Origin: Phaeosaccion multiseriatum
Taxonomy: Eukaryota > Ochrophyta, other classes
Assembly (NCBI GenBank): GCA_965112735.1
Contig: OZ218955.1
Location: 2,480,001-2,544,000, forward strand
Direction: 5' to 3'
Length of the DNA stretch: 64,000 nt
A model generated the notes under the pieces. The model saw nothing but the letters and a program-made list of their open reading frames with translations. It ran no database searches and was not told the origin of the DNA. Every line of letters starts with the position of its first letter. Position 1 is the first letter of the stretch. A program made the position numbers and the translations under genes. This document shows, in pieces, positions 22,511-35,542 of the stretch.

Positions 22511-25451
22511 TTATCCCTCCCCCTGCTCTTCTCTCCTCCTCTCCTTCTTCCTCTTCTTCTCCTTCTTCCTCTCCTTCCTCTGGCCTTGGGCTTGATTGGG
22601 CTTGCCGAAGCACACTTGCCCCTCCACCTCCGCATCCACTTCGGCGGCTTCAGCTGCCGGCGCTGCCTTCTCTCTCTTCTTCTTGCTGCTGCTGCTGCTG
22701 CTGCTGCTGCTGTGCTTCGTGTCCCGCCACCCTTCCTCCTTGTCCTCCTTCTCTTCACCCTCCTTGTTCTCCTTCTCTTCGCCCTCCTTGTCCTCCTTCT
22801 CTTCACCCACCCTTCGCCGAGGCTGAGCTTCAAACGGACCGCTGTGCTCAAAAAATCCCCCCACCCAGGGCTCAGAGGCTGCTGATACCTCTGAAGACAG
22901 TGCTCCTGTAGCTGCCACTACTGCTGCACCACCTCCTCCTCCTCCTCTTCCTCCCCCTCCTCCTCCTGGTGCGCAATACGACTGGAAGAAACTGGTGCTG
23001 CTGTCCATATGACTACTGCTGCTGCCGTAGCGGCTGCTGTTGCTTCTGCTGCTGCCTGCAGTGTTGGGGGGAGCCACCTTCGGGACGCTCGCTGCGCCCT
23101 CAAAGATGCTGCTCCCACCTCCACCCTCCTGCCGCCGCCGCTTCTGCTGCTGCTGCTGCTGCTGCCGCTGCTGCTGCTGCCGCTGCTGCTGTGCCTGGCC
23201 GGGCCTGTCTAACATACGCAACATGTCCTTGACACTACCGCTGACCCGTGCCGTCTCCTCGGGCCGCTCAAAGCGGTGCCTTAGCTGGAACTTCTCGTGG
23301 CAGTGGCAGGTGCAGAGGGAGCTGAGCGGGATGGGGTGGAAAGAGGAGGCGAGGCAAGGCAAGGCAAGGCAAGGGACGGGAGCTTAGCGGCAATGAACGC
23401 TCCGGGAACGGTTCGACTTTTCTATCTTGTTTGTGCGCACGTGTGTGTGTGTGCGTGTATGTGTGCGTGTGTCTGCATGGGTGAACGTGTGTGTACATGT
23501 GTCCCACCCCCCCCCTCCAACGTACCAACGCGAGCACGTGACGCATTCTCCGTAGGGGTTGTCTTCCTTGCACTGCTCACACTCCGTGCCCCCCGCCCCG
23601 CCCCCGCCCTTGGCCTTAGGCAGGCGCGTGAGTCTCGGAGTTACATGCGTCCTGTGTGTCATTGGGCCTGTCCCGAGGGGGAGTGTCTCTTTGCCGCCCC
23701 CCTCCCCGCCGGGAGCCCCCTCAGACGTGTCCGCAGCAGGCGCCAAGTGAGAGGCAAAGCGCCTGCCCAGGGGTAGAGGGTGGGGCGGTGTGGAAGGAGG
23801 GGGAGTGGCGGTGAGAACAAGAGGTAAGAGAAGGAGGAAGGAAGGGGTGATAACAAGAGGTAAGGAGGAAGGAAGGGGTGATAACAAGAGGTAAGAGAAG
23901 GAGGAAGGAAGGGATGAGAGGCGTGGTGGGGTGGGGCGATGGTGGGGCTGTTAGCAGAGGCTTTTTGTGTGCACAGGCAGGCTCAGTCTGAGTGGGTGGT
24001 TATCAGCGGAACGCACACACACACACGCACGCACGCACACACACAAGGCCGACAGAGAGAACACACAGAGAGCATGTGCCGTGCTGTGCTGTATCACCAA
24101 CTGGTGTGCTGCGCTGCACGAGTGTCCACACATACCCGGCGGCGAAGCACTCGAGGCACGTGTTGAAGTCCTCGTCGAGCAAGTCGTCGCAGCCCATGCA
24201 GTGACGGTACGTGTTGTGCAGCTCCGCCCTGGGCAGGCAGGGAGGGAGGGAGGGAGGGAGGGAGAGGGGGGGTAAAGCAACGGTCAGGGGCAAGCCATCC
24301 ATCCTATCGTGCTTTCCCTCCACTCCAGCGTGTTGTCTCCAGGGGGGCACGCACGCACGCACGCACACGGACACACGCTTACACGCTTGTATCTCACCTG
24401 CAGATGCGGCACTTGAATCCGTCGCCGGAGAAGGGGTTGACTCTCCGCAGATGCGGTGCCACGAGAGTGTCCACCACCGCGTTGCCAACTGTGGCGGCCT
24501 TGCCCGTGTGCCTGCCCTTCTTACCCCGCTTCTTAGCCGCCTGCTGCTGCGCCTTCTCCTCTGCTGTGAGCAACTCAGATGGCAGCTCAGATGACAGCAG
24601 AGGCGCTATGGCTCGAAGCATGCGGCCCATCGCCGGCTCCTTCGCTGCTCTAGGGTCTGTCCCTGCTCCTGCCCCTGCCCCTGCCCCTGTCTGAGGCCCT
24701 GACCATGGCACTGACCCTGACCATGGCACTGCCCCTGACCACCGCGCCGTCGAGTGCTGCTCTGTCTGCTTGCCCGGCCTGACACTGGCACTCTCACCGG
24801 CATCAGCAGCAGTTGGTGATACAGCAACAGCAGCAGCGGGGAGGTCTTGCAGCTCGTCCCCTCCCCGTCCCCAGGCTCCGTGGAAGATGACGCCCCTTGC
24901 CGCTTCCTCCTTGTCGTCCTCAAGCGGACAGCGCGTGCCCCGCATGACTGCTGAGAGCGCCACCCGAGCGGCGTTGTGCACCGCAATCTTGGCCGCTCCG
25001 AGAGATTCCGTGGGCACTGCGCTGCCGCTGTTGAGGGCCTGCCGGTCAAGTGAGGTTGACAGTTCCGCCGTGCCGCCTGCGTACAGGAGGGAGGGGAGGG
25101 GAGGTGGGGGAGAGGAGGAGACAGAGAGATTGGGGACAAGATGGGAGGGAATGGAGGAGGAGGGGGGGGGGGGGGTGATGTGCGTGCGTGGATTGCATGG
25201 CAAGACAGTGAGAGGAAAGGAGTGAGAGGAACAAGGGGCGAGCAATCGAGGCGAGCAAGCGAGGAGAGGAGAAGGGCACCTTGCATCCATCTTCGCTTCT
25301 CTTGGCCCGAGCAGCCGGCAGCCCCATGCAACAGAGAAGGGCCAATCTTCTTCTCCCAATACGACCCTCCCTCCTCCCTCTCCTCTCTCACCTTTGTCGC
25401 TGACCCCTTGGAAGATCCAATCCCACGCAACCGACACGCACACACTTGCAC

Positions 25452-25482
<31 letters not shown>

Positions 25483-25653
25483 TTGCTGCTGCTGCTGTTG
25501 CTGCTGCTGCTGTTGCTGCTGCTGCTGCCAGTGTCTGCCAGCGGCCTTGGGGCCGGAGCGGTGGCCTGTGAGACTGTACCGCTCACCCTTGATCACCACG
25601 ACTTGCTCGGCTTCATCGGTCTCGGTGTGGCCGTCATCGTCATCCTCGCTACC

Positions 25654-25691
<38 letters not shown>

Positions 25692-27254
25692 GGCTGCTAG
25701 TACTATTACTACTGCTACTGCTGCTGCTGTTACTACTGCTACTGCCACCGCCGCCGCCACCACCAGGACCCGCACGGCCACCGGCACGGTTGTTCCAGCT
25801 CCTGCTGCTGCTACCGCTGCTGTTGCTGTCACTACGCTCGGTTCTACTCGTGCCAAGGCGGCCACCCATGCCGTTATCACTACCGCCGCTGAACGGGTCA
25901 GTGTCATCGTCGTCACTCCCTCTGTCGCCGCCACTGCCGCTCTCACCGGCGCTGCTCCCTTCCACCAAGATGACCTCTTTGCCAGCCTTCAAGCCCCTCT
26001 CTAAGTCCCCCCCCTCCAAGGATGGCTCCTCCAAGGAGGGCTCCAATGGCTCCAGGGAGGGGGAGCTGGCTGGGGAGGACGACGTCACGCCTTCCTCAGA
26101 CGTGTCCATCATCTCCGTCTCCGTCAAGGCGCCTTGCCCCTCTTGCCTCTGCGCCCCTTGCTCGCCCTCCCCGCCTCCCCCCTCAAGCTTGGAGTCAACC
26201 TCCCTCTCGCTCTTCGAGTCAGTTTCCTCCCTCCTCGCCTGCATCGTCGTCGCCTCTTCGGCCCTCTCCTCTCCTCTGTCTGGCGCCTCTTGCGCCACGT
26301 GCACATGGGACTTCACCGCTGGTCTCTCTGCCCTGTCTGCTCTCTCTGCCGCATGTGCCGGCACGACTGTCCCGTTTGCTGCACACCCCAGGCCTACGTC
26401 TACGCCACTCCCAATCCCCTCATCTTCCTTGGCACGCACATGCGTAGGCAGTGCTACTGCTGTACCACCAACTGTTGGCAGTGCTACTGCTGCTGCTGCT
26501 ACTGCTGGCCGGCCTCTCTCTCGCGCTGCAGCTGCCTGATCGACAGCCCCGCTCCCCCTTCCGGCTCCCTCCCCTCTCGCTCCTCCTCTCACACCCCTCA
26601 TACTTGCTTCTTCCCCAGCAGTACCAGAGCACTCCCCTTCTCCTTCTTGCCGCCCTTCCTTCGACTCCACCGGCTCCTTCGGCTGCGGTACTCGTGCCGC
26701 TTCGATCTGCACCTCCGGTCCCTGCCCCTGCTGCGTTTCCTCCCTCTGCCTGTGCCCCTCCTGTCCCTGCCCCTTCCTCTTGACGCTGTGGGTGCCACCA
26801 GACGAGGCGGAACGCTCCCCTGGGCTGGTCAGCTTGCGAAAAGCGTGCAGGCGGGCTTTGTTGATGTGAACAAAGTCACCAGGCCTTAGCACGAAGTGGG
26901 AGGGGCTGTAGTGCAGACGCCTCAGTTCCTCCAGCTGTGCCTCCTCGGGCCAGGGCGGCTTGGCCGTGTTGGAGTGAGGCAGGTCGTGGTAAGTTGACTC
27001 AGTCTGCTTGTCGGCCCAAGAGTCCTCAGCATGAGCATCAGCAGTCGCGGTGGCAGAGGAGGCATGCCTTGCTCTCTTCTTCCCTTTCCTCCCTCCCTTC
27101 TGGCGCATCTGCTTCCCCCCCCCCTGCCCCTGACCCTCCTGGCCCTCCTCTCTGCTGCCGCTCTTGTCCTTTCTGTGCAGGATTCTCATGGCGTTTGCAG
27201 TGTTGGGACCGTCAAGCCGCCGCAGCATGATCTGGCCAAGGAGAACAGATGAGA

Positions 27255-27291
<37 letters not shown>

Positions 27292-30200
27292 AATAAGGGC
27301 ATGATTTGGCAACGAATGTGCCTGACCGTGTCCTCTGTGTTTGACCACTTCAATGAAAAGCCTGTGAAGCACTTGCCAAGCCCTTGTCAAGCACACGTAC
27401 CACTTCATTGAAGCCTGTCAAGCAGAGGTGGCCGGAGTCTACCGTGCCGTGCCCGTCTTGGTGGAAGGTGGTGAAGGCCCCGGGGGGCGTGATATACACA
27501 TTGGGCCCCATGAAGGGCCGGCCTTCCACCGGCACGTACTGCAGCGCGCAGTTGGAGCCCGCCGGGAGCAGGTCCAGAGCAGCACCACACGAAAAGCCTC
27601 CTCCTCCTCCTGCTCCTCCTCCTCCTCCTGCTCCTCCTTCTCCTCCTCCTCCTGCTCCTCCTCCTGCTCCTCCTCCCCCCCCTCCTCCTCCCCCTCCCCC
27701 CGTCCCCCTGCTGCTGCCCACTTGCCGCGGAGGGCCCCTCAGCCCCCCAGTGCCGAAGTGGCGCATCAAGTCAGCCAAGAGCTCTGGTAGGTGCCTGCTG
27801 ATGTCCAAGTCTGTAAGATACAGCACCTCGTTCAGTACATCGATGCTCCGCTCCTCGCCATCGTTGTCTGTGACTCTGATCACAGGACGAGCGCCCGGCT
27901 CCCAGTGCTGCCACACATATACAGGGTGGATTGATAGGGGGGGGGGGGATGGCGAGAGAGCAGAGAGAGGGAGAGAGGACGGACAGAAGATGAGCAAGAA
28001 GAAGAGAAAGTAGCAGAGCGCCTCCTTAACACCCACGATACCCATCTACCCCACCCATCCACCCACCTTCACCCACCACACAGACACACACACACAAGGG
28101 CACGAACGACGAGTCTCGGCCCCTCCTGCATACGCACACGCGCGCACACAAACACACGCACACACACATACGCAGGGCACGCACACCCACCTGCAAGATT
28201 GCGCCTCCTCTCCCCCTCCCCCTCCGTGTGTGCGCCCTGCCCTTGCCCCTCCTGGCCCTCGCCTCTGCCGCCTCTGCCTCTGCCGCCACTTTGGAGGCGA
28301 CTTGCCGCTCCTTCCCAATCCTGCTGCTGCTCCTCGTCCCCCCCACCCCGACGTCCGCCGTGTCTGGACGAGGGGAGCACCCCCCCCCCCCACCCCCGGC
28401 CGCAGCCCCCCTAACCGTAGCCGCCGCCGCTGCCCCAGCCCCTGCCCTTGCCCCTCCGCTGCTGCTGCTGCCCTCCCCGGCCGCGCCTCTATCCTCAGCA
28501 GCGAGCGGCTCACAGAAGCCATCTGCGAGCCCCTCTGTGCAACCATCTCCACGCGGAAGAAGCGCGTCAGGCGCAGCGGCAGTTGGTGATACAGTAGCAG
28601 CATCAGCAGCAGCCGGCTCTGTCGGTGGAATAGGCCGTGCTGTTGGAGGGGGCATCGGCGTGGACCCCGCTTCTGCTTGTGCTGGCGCCCCCTCTTTTTC
28701 TCCCAAGCAGAGTCTCACCTTCTTCCGCGGTCCTCTTTCTGCCTCATCCTCGCCACTCCTACCATTGTCATCATCAGCAGGAGCATCACCCTCATCGTCA
28801 TCACCATTCTCCTCGCCGTCCTCCATCCGATTGCCGCCGTCCTTGCGATCCTCCCTCTTGCCGGGAGCGGCATCATCATCACTATCATCACCACCACCTC
28901 CATCACCGCGGCTATGGCTCTCCCCAAAAGCATCCCCCCCCTCATCGTCATGCCCCCCCCCCGCCCCCGCGCCGCTGCTATACAGTGCTGCGCCTCCATC
29001 ATCACCACCACCACCACTTGCGGCGCCTCCTCCTCCTCCTCCTCCTCCTCCTCCTCCTCCTCCTCCTCCTCCTCCTCCTCCTCCTCCTCTCTCGCCGGCA
29101 GGTGCGCGCTGAGGGGCCTCGTGCTGCTCCTCGTCATCGTCCCCAGTCATAGCTCTCCACCCGTCGCACACCTTTTGCACCGCCTCTGTGCTCAAGCGTC
29201 CCTCCCTCCACCGCAGGGCGTACTCGCGACACACCAAGTAACGCGTGTAGGCATCGAAGGCCATGCTCGCCCAGCACTCAGAGGGATCCCCGGACACCTC
29301 CTCGTACAAGGGAGCCCCGTCGATGGAGCAGCGAGACGCGGGACAAAAAGGGGCCAACACTGCTGCGGTATCACCAACTGTTGTCTTTGCTTTGGGTGCG
29401 GCCGGCTGCCCCTCTCTCGCTTTCCGCCCTCCCTCGCCCCCTGAGCTCTCAGCATCCGAAGGCCCCACCGATGACGCGGGAGTTGCTGGCGACGACGCGG
29501 CGACACCCTCCTCGGCACCTCCGGCACCCCCCTGGGCAGAGCTTCCCCCACCCCCACCCCCTCCCCCTCCCCCTGGCTCCAGCCCTGCAGCCTCGCCCCC
29601 CCCTCCCGATGCGCATGCACCTGAGCTCCGCTGCAAGGGAACGGACACTCCTGTGCGTGGAGCTGTGGGTGAGGCTGTGGGTGGGGGTGAGGCGGCTGCT
29701 GTTGGTACGGCTGTTGGTGGTACAGGTACCTTGGCGGCCTTGCGCCGATGAAACACTTTAAAGCTGTGCATCATAACATTGGCCATTCTGCGCTCAGGGG
29801 AGGGGTGGATGGCAGACGATGGCAGGCGATGGGACGGGATGGGATGAGATGGCCAGCGAGGGAGGGGGTTGAGGCTCAAATCCTACGCCTACTCCCTTCT
29901 GTCTTCATAACGATAGGGAAAGAAAGAAACGAATGCTCTACCTATCCACCTATCTACTCCATCCACCAGCGGCACAAGCCCTCAGCCAGTCCAGCCACAC
30001 ATGCACGCACGCACGCACACATACACACACATGCAACACTTGACTTACCTATTGTTGACGTACTCCATGTTCCAGAGGCTGGGGTCTAACCCCGCCCCGA
30101 GGCCCCTCATGATGACCGTTACATCTGGACACTCCATGAGGCGAAGTACAAAGTCGATGTCCTGCTGCTTCACCACGCGCTGCCTCACCACTTGCGCCCC

Positions 30201-33200
30201 CCTCCCATCCTCCTCTCTGCCCTTCCCCCCCATGCCACTGGTCTCCGCTGCTGGATGCGCCTGAGCTCGTATGGAAGGGAAAAAGAGGGGGCGCGGGCAG
30301 AGGGAAGAGCAGGGAAGGGAAGAGAGGAGCAGGCTGAGGCCGATGGACCGCTGGACACCCGTACGCACACAAACACACACATATACACAGATACACACAC
30401 CCACACACACCTACACATCGCACACAAACGCATGTATACACAGATACACCCACGGATACCCCCACACATGTCTACACATACACACACATGCATCGCACCT
30501 CCCAAAAGTCCTTTAGCTCCATATTGAAGCTCATCCCTCTGAAGTTGGCAACGACCACCCCCTCCTCCTCATCCACAGAGAAGGTGTCCGGACTGCAGTC
30601 CTCCGGCACCGGCGGAATGGCCGAGCGCTCCTTCGGGAGGAGGTGCAGCGGAAGGGGGAGGTGCATATCAAGAATGTCCGACACAAGCCCTGCGTCAGGG
30701 TGGCGAGGCGCCTTGCTGCAAAGGGCGGGCAGCGCGGGGGGAGAGCCTTTGGGCCGCTTCTGCTCCTTGCTCTTCTTGCGCTGCTGCTCCTGCTGCTTCC
30801 GCCGCTCCTGCTGGATGCGATCGAGCTTGGCCTGCACCTTGATGAGTTTCTGTTGCTGCTCCTGCTGCTGCTTCTGCTGCTGCTTCTGCTGTTGGCGATA
30901 GACCTTGTCATTCTCCTTGACCTCTTCCACCAGGCGCTCACGAGACGCTTGAGCCGCACTAAGCTGGCGCCGAAGCTGCGCCACCATGCTGTCACTACGG
31001 CTCTTACTGCTACCGCTGCTTCTCTTCTTGCTGCCGCTGCTGCTCTTACTGCAGCTGCTCCTGCGCTCGTGATGATTCGAGCCTGGAACATGCCGGCGCT
31101 TGCCGCCACTCGTGTGAGCGCTCGGACTCAAATTGCTGACGTCTCTCTTCCTCTTTACCCCTGCCCCTCGCTCTGCTCCAGCGGGAGGGGCAGCCCCCTT
31201 CCCTTTGGCCTTGACCCTTTCTACCGCCGACCCACTCCATACCGGAGGAGGGGCGAAAGACGTCCCCGGCCGGGCACCCCTCTCTAGGGGGGCCTTGGAC
31301 CCGGCGACTGCGTGGTGGTGCACAAGCCTCGGGTTTCTGTCGTCCTGCTGCGCCTTGCTGACTGTTCTTACCCTCTTGCCCTCCACAATGTTCTTGGTGT
31401 CAAGGTTCCCCTCAATGAGGCTCTGAGGGGGCGGTGACGTCGTGGACACCTTCCAGAAGCGTGGCTCCCCCTTGCTGCGCTCGGACTGAGAGAGGGAACG
31501 CGGCACGGAGGACGAACTGAACGCTCCGGCTGCTGCTGCCGCTGCCGCTGCTGCTGCTGCTGCGACGGCTGCTATTGCTGTTTCCTTTTCCTTTTCCTCA
31601 GCCAGCCCTTCGGCCTTGAGAGTCTTTCTCGGCACCCTCTTGGTGTGGATAAGGTGCGCGACATTGATGTCTGCCGCCACAGGGTCAAGCCGAGTGCCGG
31701 ACTCCCCCCCTGCTGGTGCGTCTGCTCCTCCTCTTCCTGCAGCAGCTGCTGCTGCTGCTGCTCCTCCTCCTGGTTCCCCTGCTCCTCCTCTTGATCCTTC
31801 CTCTCCTCCTGCTCCTCCTCCTCCTCCTCCTCCTCCTCCTCCTCCTCCTCCTCCTCCTCCTCCCCTTCCAGGGCGGGTCACCTTGGCCCCGGCCTTCACC
31901 GCGACAGCTTCTTCTCCTCTCTCTCCTTCCCGTCCACCCTTTGAATGCGAGCGGCTTCTTCCGCCTCCTTTCCGCCCTTTCTCATGCGCACGCCCCCTCT
32001 TGGGCGCCGCAGTAGTGGCCACTGCGCCCAGTGTCCTATCCGCCCCCCCACTCACCCCCCCCGTCCCCAGCACGTCGTCCTCCACAGCCTTGGCCCCGAC
32101 CTTCGCGGGTGTGCGCCCTGTCTTGCGGGAGATGGAGATGGCACCCTCCACTGCACTGACACTCGAACTGTCAATGTCCGGCAAGTTCTCGAGGGTCTTG
32201 GTGGCCGGCCTGCGCTCTCTTTTGGTGGAGAGAACGTTCCTGGCGGTGAGGTCGGCATTCACCGATTGCGGTGCGTCCCGAGGAAGGCTGCTCTGTTTGG
32301 GCTTGCCCTTCTTAGAGGAGTGAGAGCGTGAGGAGGAGCGAGAGGAGGGGTGAGAGCGAGCGCCGTGTCCATGTATACGCTTGGGCTGCGGCGGGACTTG
32401 CTCTTGCTCTTGCCCCTGCTCTCGCTCTTGCCCCTGCTTCTGCTTATGCTCCTGCTCTTGCCCCTGCTTCTGCTTATGCTCCTGCTCTTGCCCCCGCTCT
32501 TGCTCTTGCCTCTCCCCTTGCTTTTGTTCCTGCTCTTGCTTTTGCTCTTTCTCTTGTTCCTGCTCTTGCTTTTGCTCTTTCTCCTGTTCCTGCTCTTGCT
32601 TTTGCTCTTTCTCTTCTTCCTGCTCTTGCTTTTGCTCTTTCTCTTGCTCCTGCTCTTGCCCCTGCTCTTGCCCCTGCTCTTTCTCTTGCCCCTCCTCTCG
32701 CTCGTGCCCCTGGTGCTGCTCTTCCATTTGCTTCTGCTGCTGCTCTTGCTCCTGCTGCTGCTGCTGCTCTTGCTCTCGCCCCTGCTCTTGCTGCTGCTGC
32801 TCTTGCCCCTGCTCTTGCCCCTGCTCTTGCCCCTGCTCTTGCCCGAGCTCATCAAGTGCAGGTCTTACCGAGGCCCCATTTTCGCCGCATTCCTCCCCAG
32901 CAGGCGCCTCACCAGCTCCAGCACTCGCGAGAGCTGTGCTGCAGGCGACACGGCCACCACCAGGACGGCTGCCATCGGCCACGGTAGAGCCGGAGGTGGA
33001 AGCAACAGGGGCCAGCGATTGCGGATCCAAGTCTGTGAGCTCAAAGCCATCCGCTGCAAGAGCGGCGTGGCCAAGGCCAAGAGGGGACGTGTTGCCTGCG
33101 TCCGCTTGAAAGAAACTTTGAAACTCGTTCGAAGGAAGACCTTCGTCACCACCACCCTCCTCAGCAGCAGCAGCAGCAGCTGGCTTCTCAATCCTACAGC

Positions 33201-33510
33201 TTCCGGCCGCGACAGCCGGGAGATGGGCAGGACGCTCGCCCGGGGCTGTACCCTCACCCGGGGCCCCACCTGCACTGCTGTGTTGTGGAAGTGGAGGCGT
33301 CCCTTCCACAGAACGGTGCAGGGCAGTTTCTGTTGCTGATGCTGCTTCTTGTGCGCCGCTCATCGGTGTGGACATGTGGCCATGGCCGGCACCCAAAGGG
33401 GTCGGAGGAGGCCGGGCCCGGTCTGTTCCTGCGAGATTCTCCGCCGCGAAGGAAGACGGGGAAGTACGTGCAGGAGGACGCTTCCTTATCTTCTTCGGCT
33501 CCATGGTCAT
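22511..33510 (-). CDS. giant JmjC-domain protein with C-terminal zinc-finger region (candidate histone demethylase)
   Basis: Nine exons (33510-30499, 30260-30049, 29787-28191, 27907-27401, 27231-25392, 25076-24398, 24228-24136, 23762-23526, 23321-22511) join in phase to 2,995 residues. The JmjC core lies at about residues 1740-1910: GPNVYITPPGAFTTFHQDGH, NEVIMLRRL, LPH...PWPEE, then LRPGDFVHINKARLHAFRK. The Fe(II)-binding His and Asp (HQD) and the distal His (HIN) are present, so 2-oxoglutarate oxygenase activity is likely. The C-terminal Cys block (FKCRICR, YRHCMGCDDLL, FNTCLECF, CEQCKEDNPYGECVTC, SLCTCHCHEKF) should bind several zincs. The N-terminal 1,600 residues are mostly disordered, with a Gln/Glu tract at 32399-32850, poly-Gly and Ser/Lys regions, and repeated N-(L/V/I)-x-x-x-(K/R)-R motifs. 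Histone specificity cannot be read from sequence. Confidence 0.85.
24089..24103 (-). repeat. dispersed 15-base motif, exact copy in JmjC intron 7
   Basis: The plus strand reads CTGTATCACCAACTG, the exact reverse complement of CAGTTGGTGATACAG, within a non-coding intron. It is flanked by GTGCTGTG and GTGTGCTGCGCTGC. Confidence 0.9.
24810..24824 (+). repeat. dispersed 15-base motif, exact copy in JmjC exon 6
   Basis: Exact CAGTTGGTGATACAG between GCAGCAG and CAACAGCAGCAG. On the coding (minus) strand it is translated VSPTAA. Confidence 0.9.
25453..25529 (-). repeat. CAG-type repeat encoding poly-Gln in JmjC protein
   Basis: Interrupted CTG/TTG triplets on the plus strand encode about 26 consecutive Gln on the minus strand, close to the exon 5 donor. 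Confidence 0.9.
26460..26474 (-). repeat. dispersed 15-base motif, near-copy in JmjC exon 5
   Basis: The plus strand CTGTACCACCAACTG differs from the exact motif at one base. On the coding strand it is translated TVGGTA, a different frame from the copy at 24810. Confidence 0.8.
28580..28594 (+). repeat. dispersed 15-base motif, exact copy in JmjC exon 3
   Basis: Exact CAGTTGGTGATACAG followed by TAGCAGCATCAGCAGC. The coding strand reads TVSPTAA. Another near-copy, in the opposite orientation with one mismatch, lies at 29366-29380 (translated TVGDTA), and a looser one at 29711-29725. Confidence 0.9.
32399..32850 (-). repeat. Gln/Glu/Lys-rich hexanucleotide tract in JmjC exon 1
   Basis: Plus-strand TGCTCTTGCCCC/TTGCTCTTTCTC variants repeat for about 450 bases and encode EQGQEQEKEQKQ-type sequence. 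It is probably disordered and possibly coiled. Confidence 0.9.
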
Positions 33511-34068
33511 GATGTGAGAGAGCTTGTTGATGTTTATTGCCTCAACTCAAGGCCCATTGTGCCGTGCGCTGCTTCGCCTTTGTAATCGAAGCTCCATCAA
33601 TGGGTGATCCACCTGCCACACATATATGCAAAGCAATGGGAGCACGCGGAACATACATAGCACTCTTAGAAGGCTCTCTTCTATCCAAACCTTGACTCCC
33701 TTTCCAAAGTCAACAATTCGTTGGTCTTTCTTACCTCGCTCCTTGCCGAGGAAGCGACTCCTGCGGAGATCTCCACAAGAAGGAAGAAGCTCCTCTCTCT
33801 ACGTTTCTCTCGTTCTATTTTGTGCCTGTGGCGGCTCCTCTGCCAAGTGGAGAGAGGGAAAAAGAGGGAGGGGAGAGAGGGTCATCCCCGGCCCTACGTA
33901 AGCTTACGTGTAGAATTTTCCGTTGCTCGAGGACCGATCGATGTCTCCATTCCTCACACACCTACACCTACCAGCCATCGGGAGATGCACCACCCATCGA
34001 CCAACCACTCCACGACTCTGATGCCGCGGCGGTAACCTGAAGCGAGAGCTGCTGCAGAAGCAGCAGAG
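33511..34068. other. divergent intergenic region
   Basis: Contains the promoters of the JmjC gene (-) and the EGF-containing gene (+). I see no other gene or repeat. Confidence 0.5.
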
Positions 34069-35472
34069 ATGATGGCATCACCCCGTTCCATTGTGGCAGC
34101 CGTCGTGTTGGGGCTTCTTGCGCTGCTCAGCAGCGGCGGCAACAGCCGCAGCCCAGGGGGAAGCTGGTGGTGGAGGGTGGGCAGTGCGTTTGGCTCCAGC
34201 GGCGGCATTCTGCAAGGCGTGGACGCCTTCCATAACACCTCCATCTCGTTCAGCCCCAACGAAGTGGGGCAGCACGCCGAAATCGCCCTCCACTTTATTC
34301 CAACCGAGACCATCCAAGCGGGCCGACACATGTATCTCAACCTGTATGGCTTCACCTCGGGCGAGCGGAACGGGACCAGAGGCTTTGCAATCGGAGGACT
34401 CGGGGACCAGAGTCTGCAGCTGTATTCTCCTCAGAACGCGTTCACGGGCTACTACTCCGAGGGCTCTCTCTATGCAGGCTTTGGGGATAGCCGTCTGCAC
34501 ATCTACCCGACCAAGGTAAGTGTGTGTGTGTGTGGTCATTATGTTGGGTCGGATGATCCTCTTTGCCGTCTTGTCCCCTCCTCCTCCTTCTCACCTTGCT
34601 GTCTCTCTCGCGGCTGGGTGCCCCACCCTGCCCTCTCACAGGACCTGCTCACCTCTGTGAACTACACCATCTACATCGACCGCGCCAACCGCCTGCAGAG
34701 CCTCTGCGGCCACAAGGAGGACTTCGGCAACTTCACGTGGACTCTCCCGTTCGACAAGGATCGGGGACCCGCAGTGAACTACTCTATTGAGAGCGTGCAG
34801 CCGGTCACAGGTTGGTGCAGAGCTGCAGAGCTGGTATGGAGCTTGTGGGGCGTCCTCAACCCCTTCCATCTTCTTTTTACTCCCCTCGGGGTTATCTTAT
34901 TTCCTTTCTGCTGGGCATGTGAGAGTTCTGCTCCTGCTCTCCTCATCTCTCCATTCTCTCCCTCTCTCTCTTCTACCCTAGTCTCCTCTGCTCTGCCCGT
35001 CTCTCCTCTCCTATGCTCGGCTCATCTCCTCTGCTCTGCCCTACTCTCCCCATCTCTCTCCTCTCCTATCTCTCTGGCTCTGCTCTGCAGGGGAATGCTT
35101 CTTGTCCGACCCCTGGATGACGTTTGTTCCGCAGCTGCCCAACCGCAAGACGGAGGTGGCGCTCAGCTTCCGCCCGCCGCTGGACCTTGTGGCCGGAGAC
35201 GAGGTGACCTTCGCCATGCCAGGCTTCACCAACGGGGGGGGGGAGGGCGTGAGGGGAGAGGACAAGAGCTATGGCCGCATAGGTGGGTGGGGTGACGGAA
35301 GGGGAAGGAGAGCGACAGAGAGGCACACAGCAGGCATGTGGGCGGGCCATTAAAGGTGTGCGTTACTTTCTCTTGGGGTAGAGGTAGTTGGTTCTCGCCT
35401 CTTTGTCTCTTGTCTGTGGGGCTCCTTGCGATGAAAGAGCTTGGGGGTACTTGTACAAGTAGACCCCGTCTA

Positions 35473-35542
<70 letters not shown>

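Noticed and set aside
21908-22511. Open frames with plus and minus reading between FKBP and JmjC
   Set aside because: They consist of 3' UTR and antisense sequence with no motif and no splice logic.
28228-29112. Large plus-strand Pro/Ser/Ala frames opposite JmjC exon 3
   Set aside because: Antisense shadow of Gly/Glu/Ser-rich coding sequence. The minus-strand exon has matching splice sites and phase.
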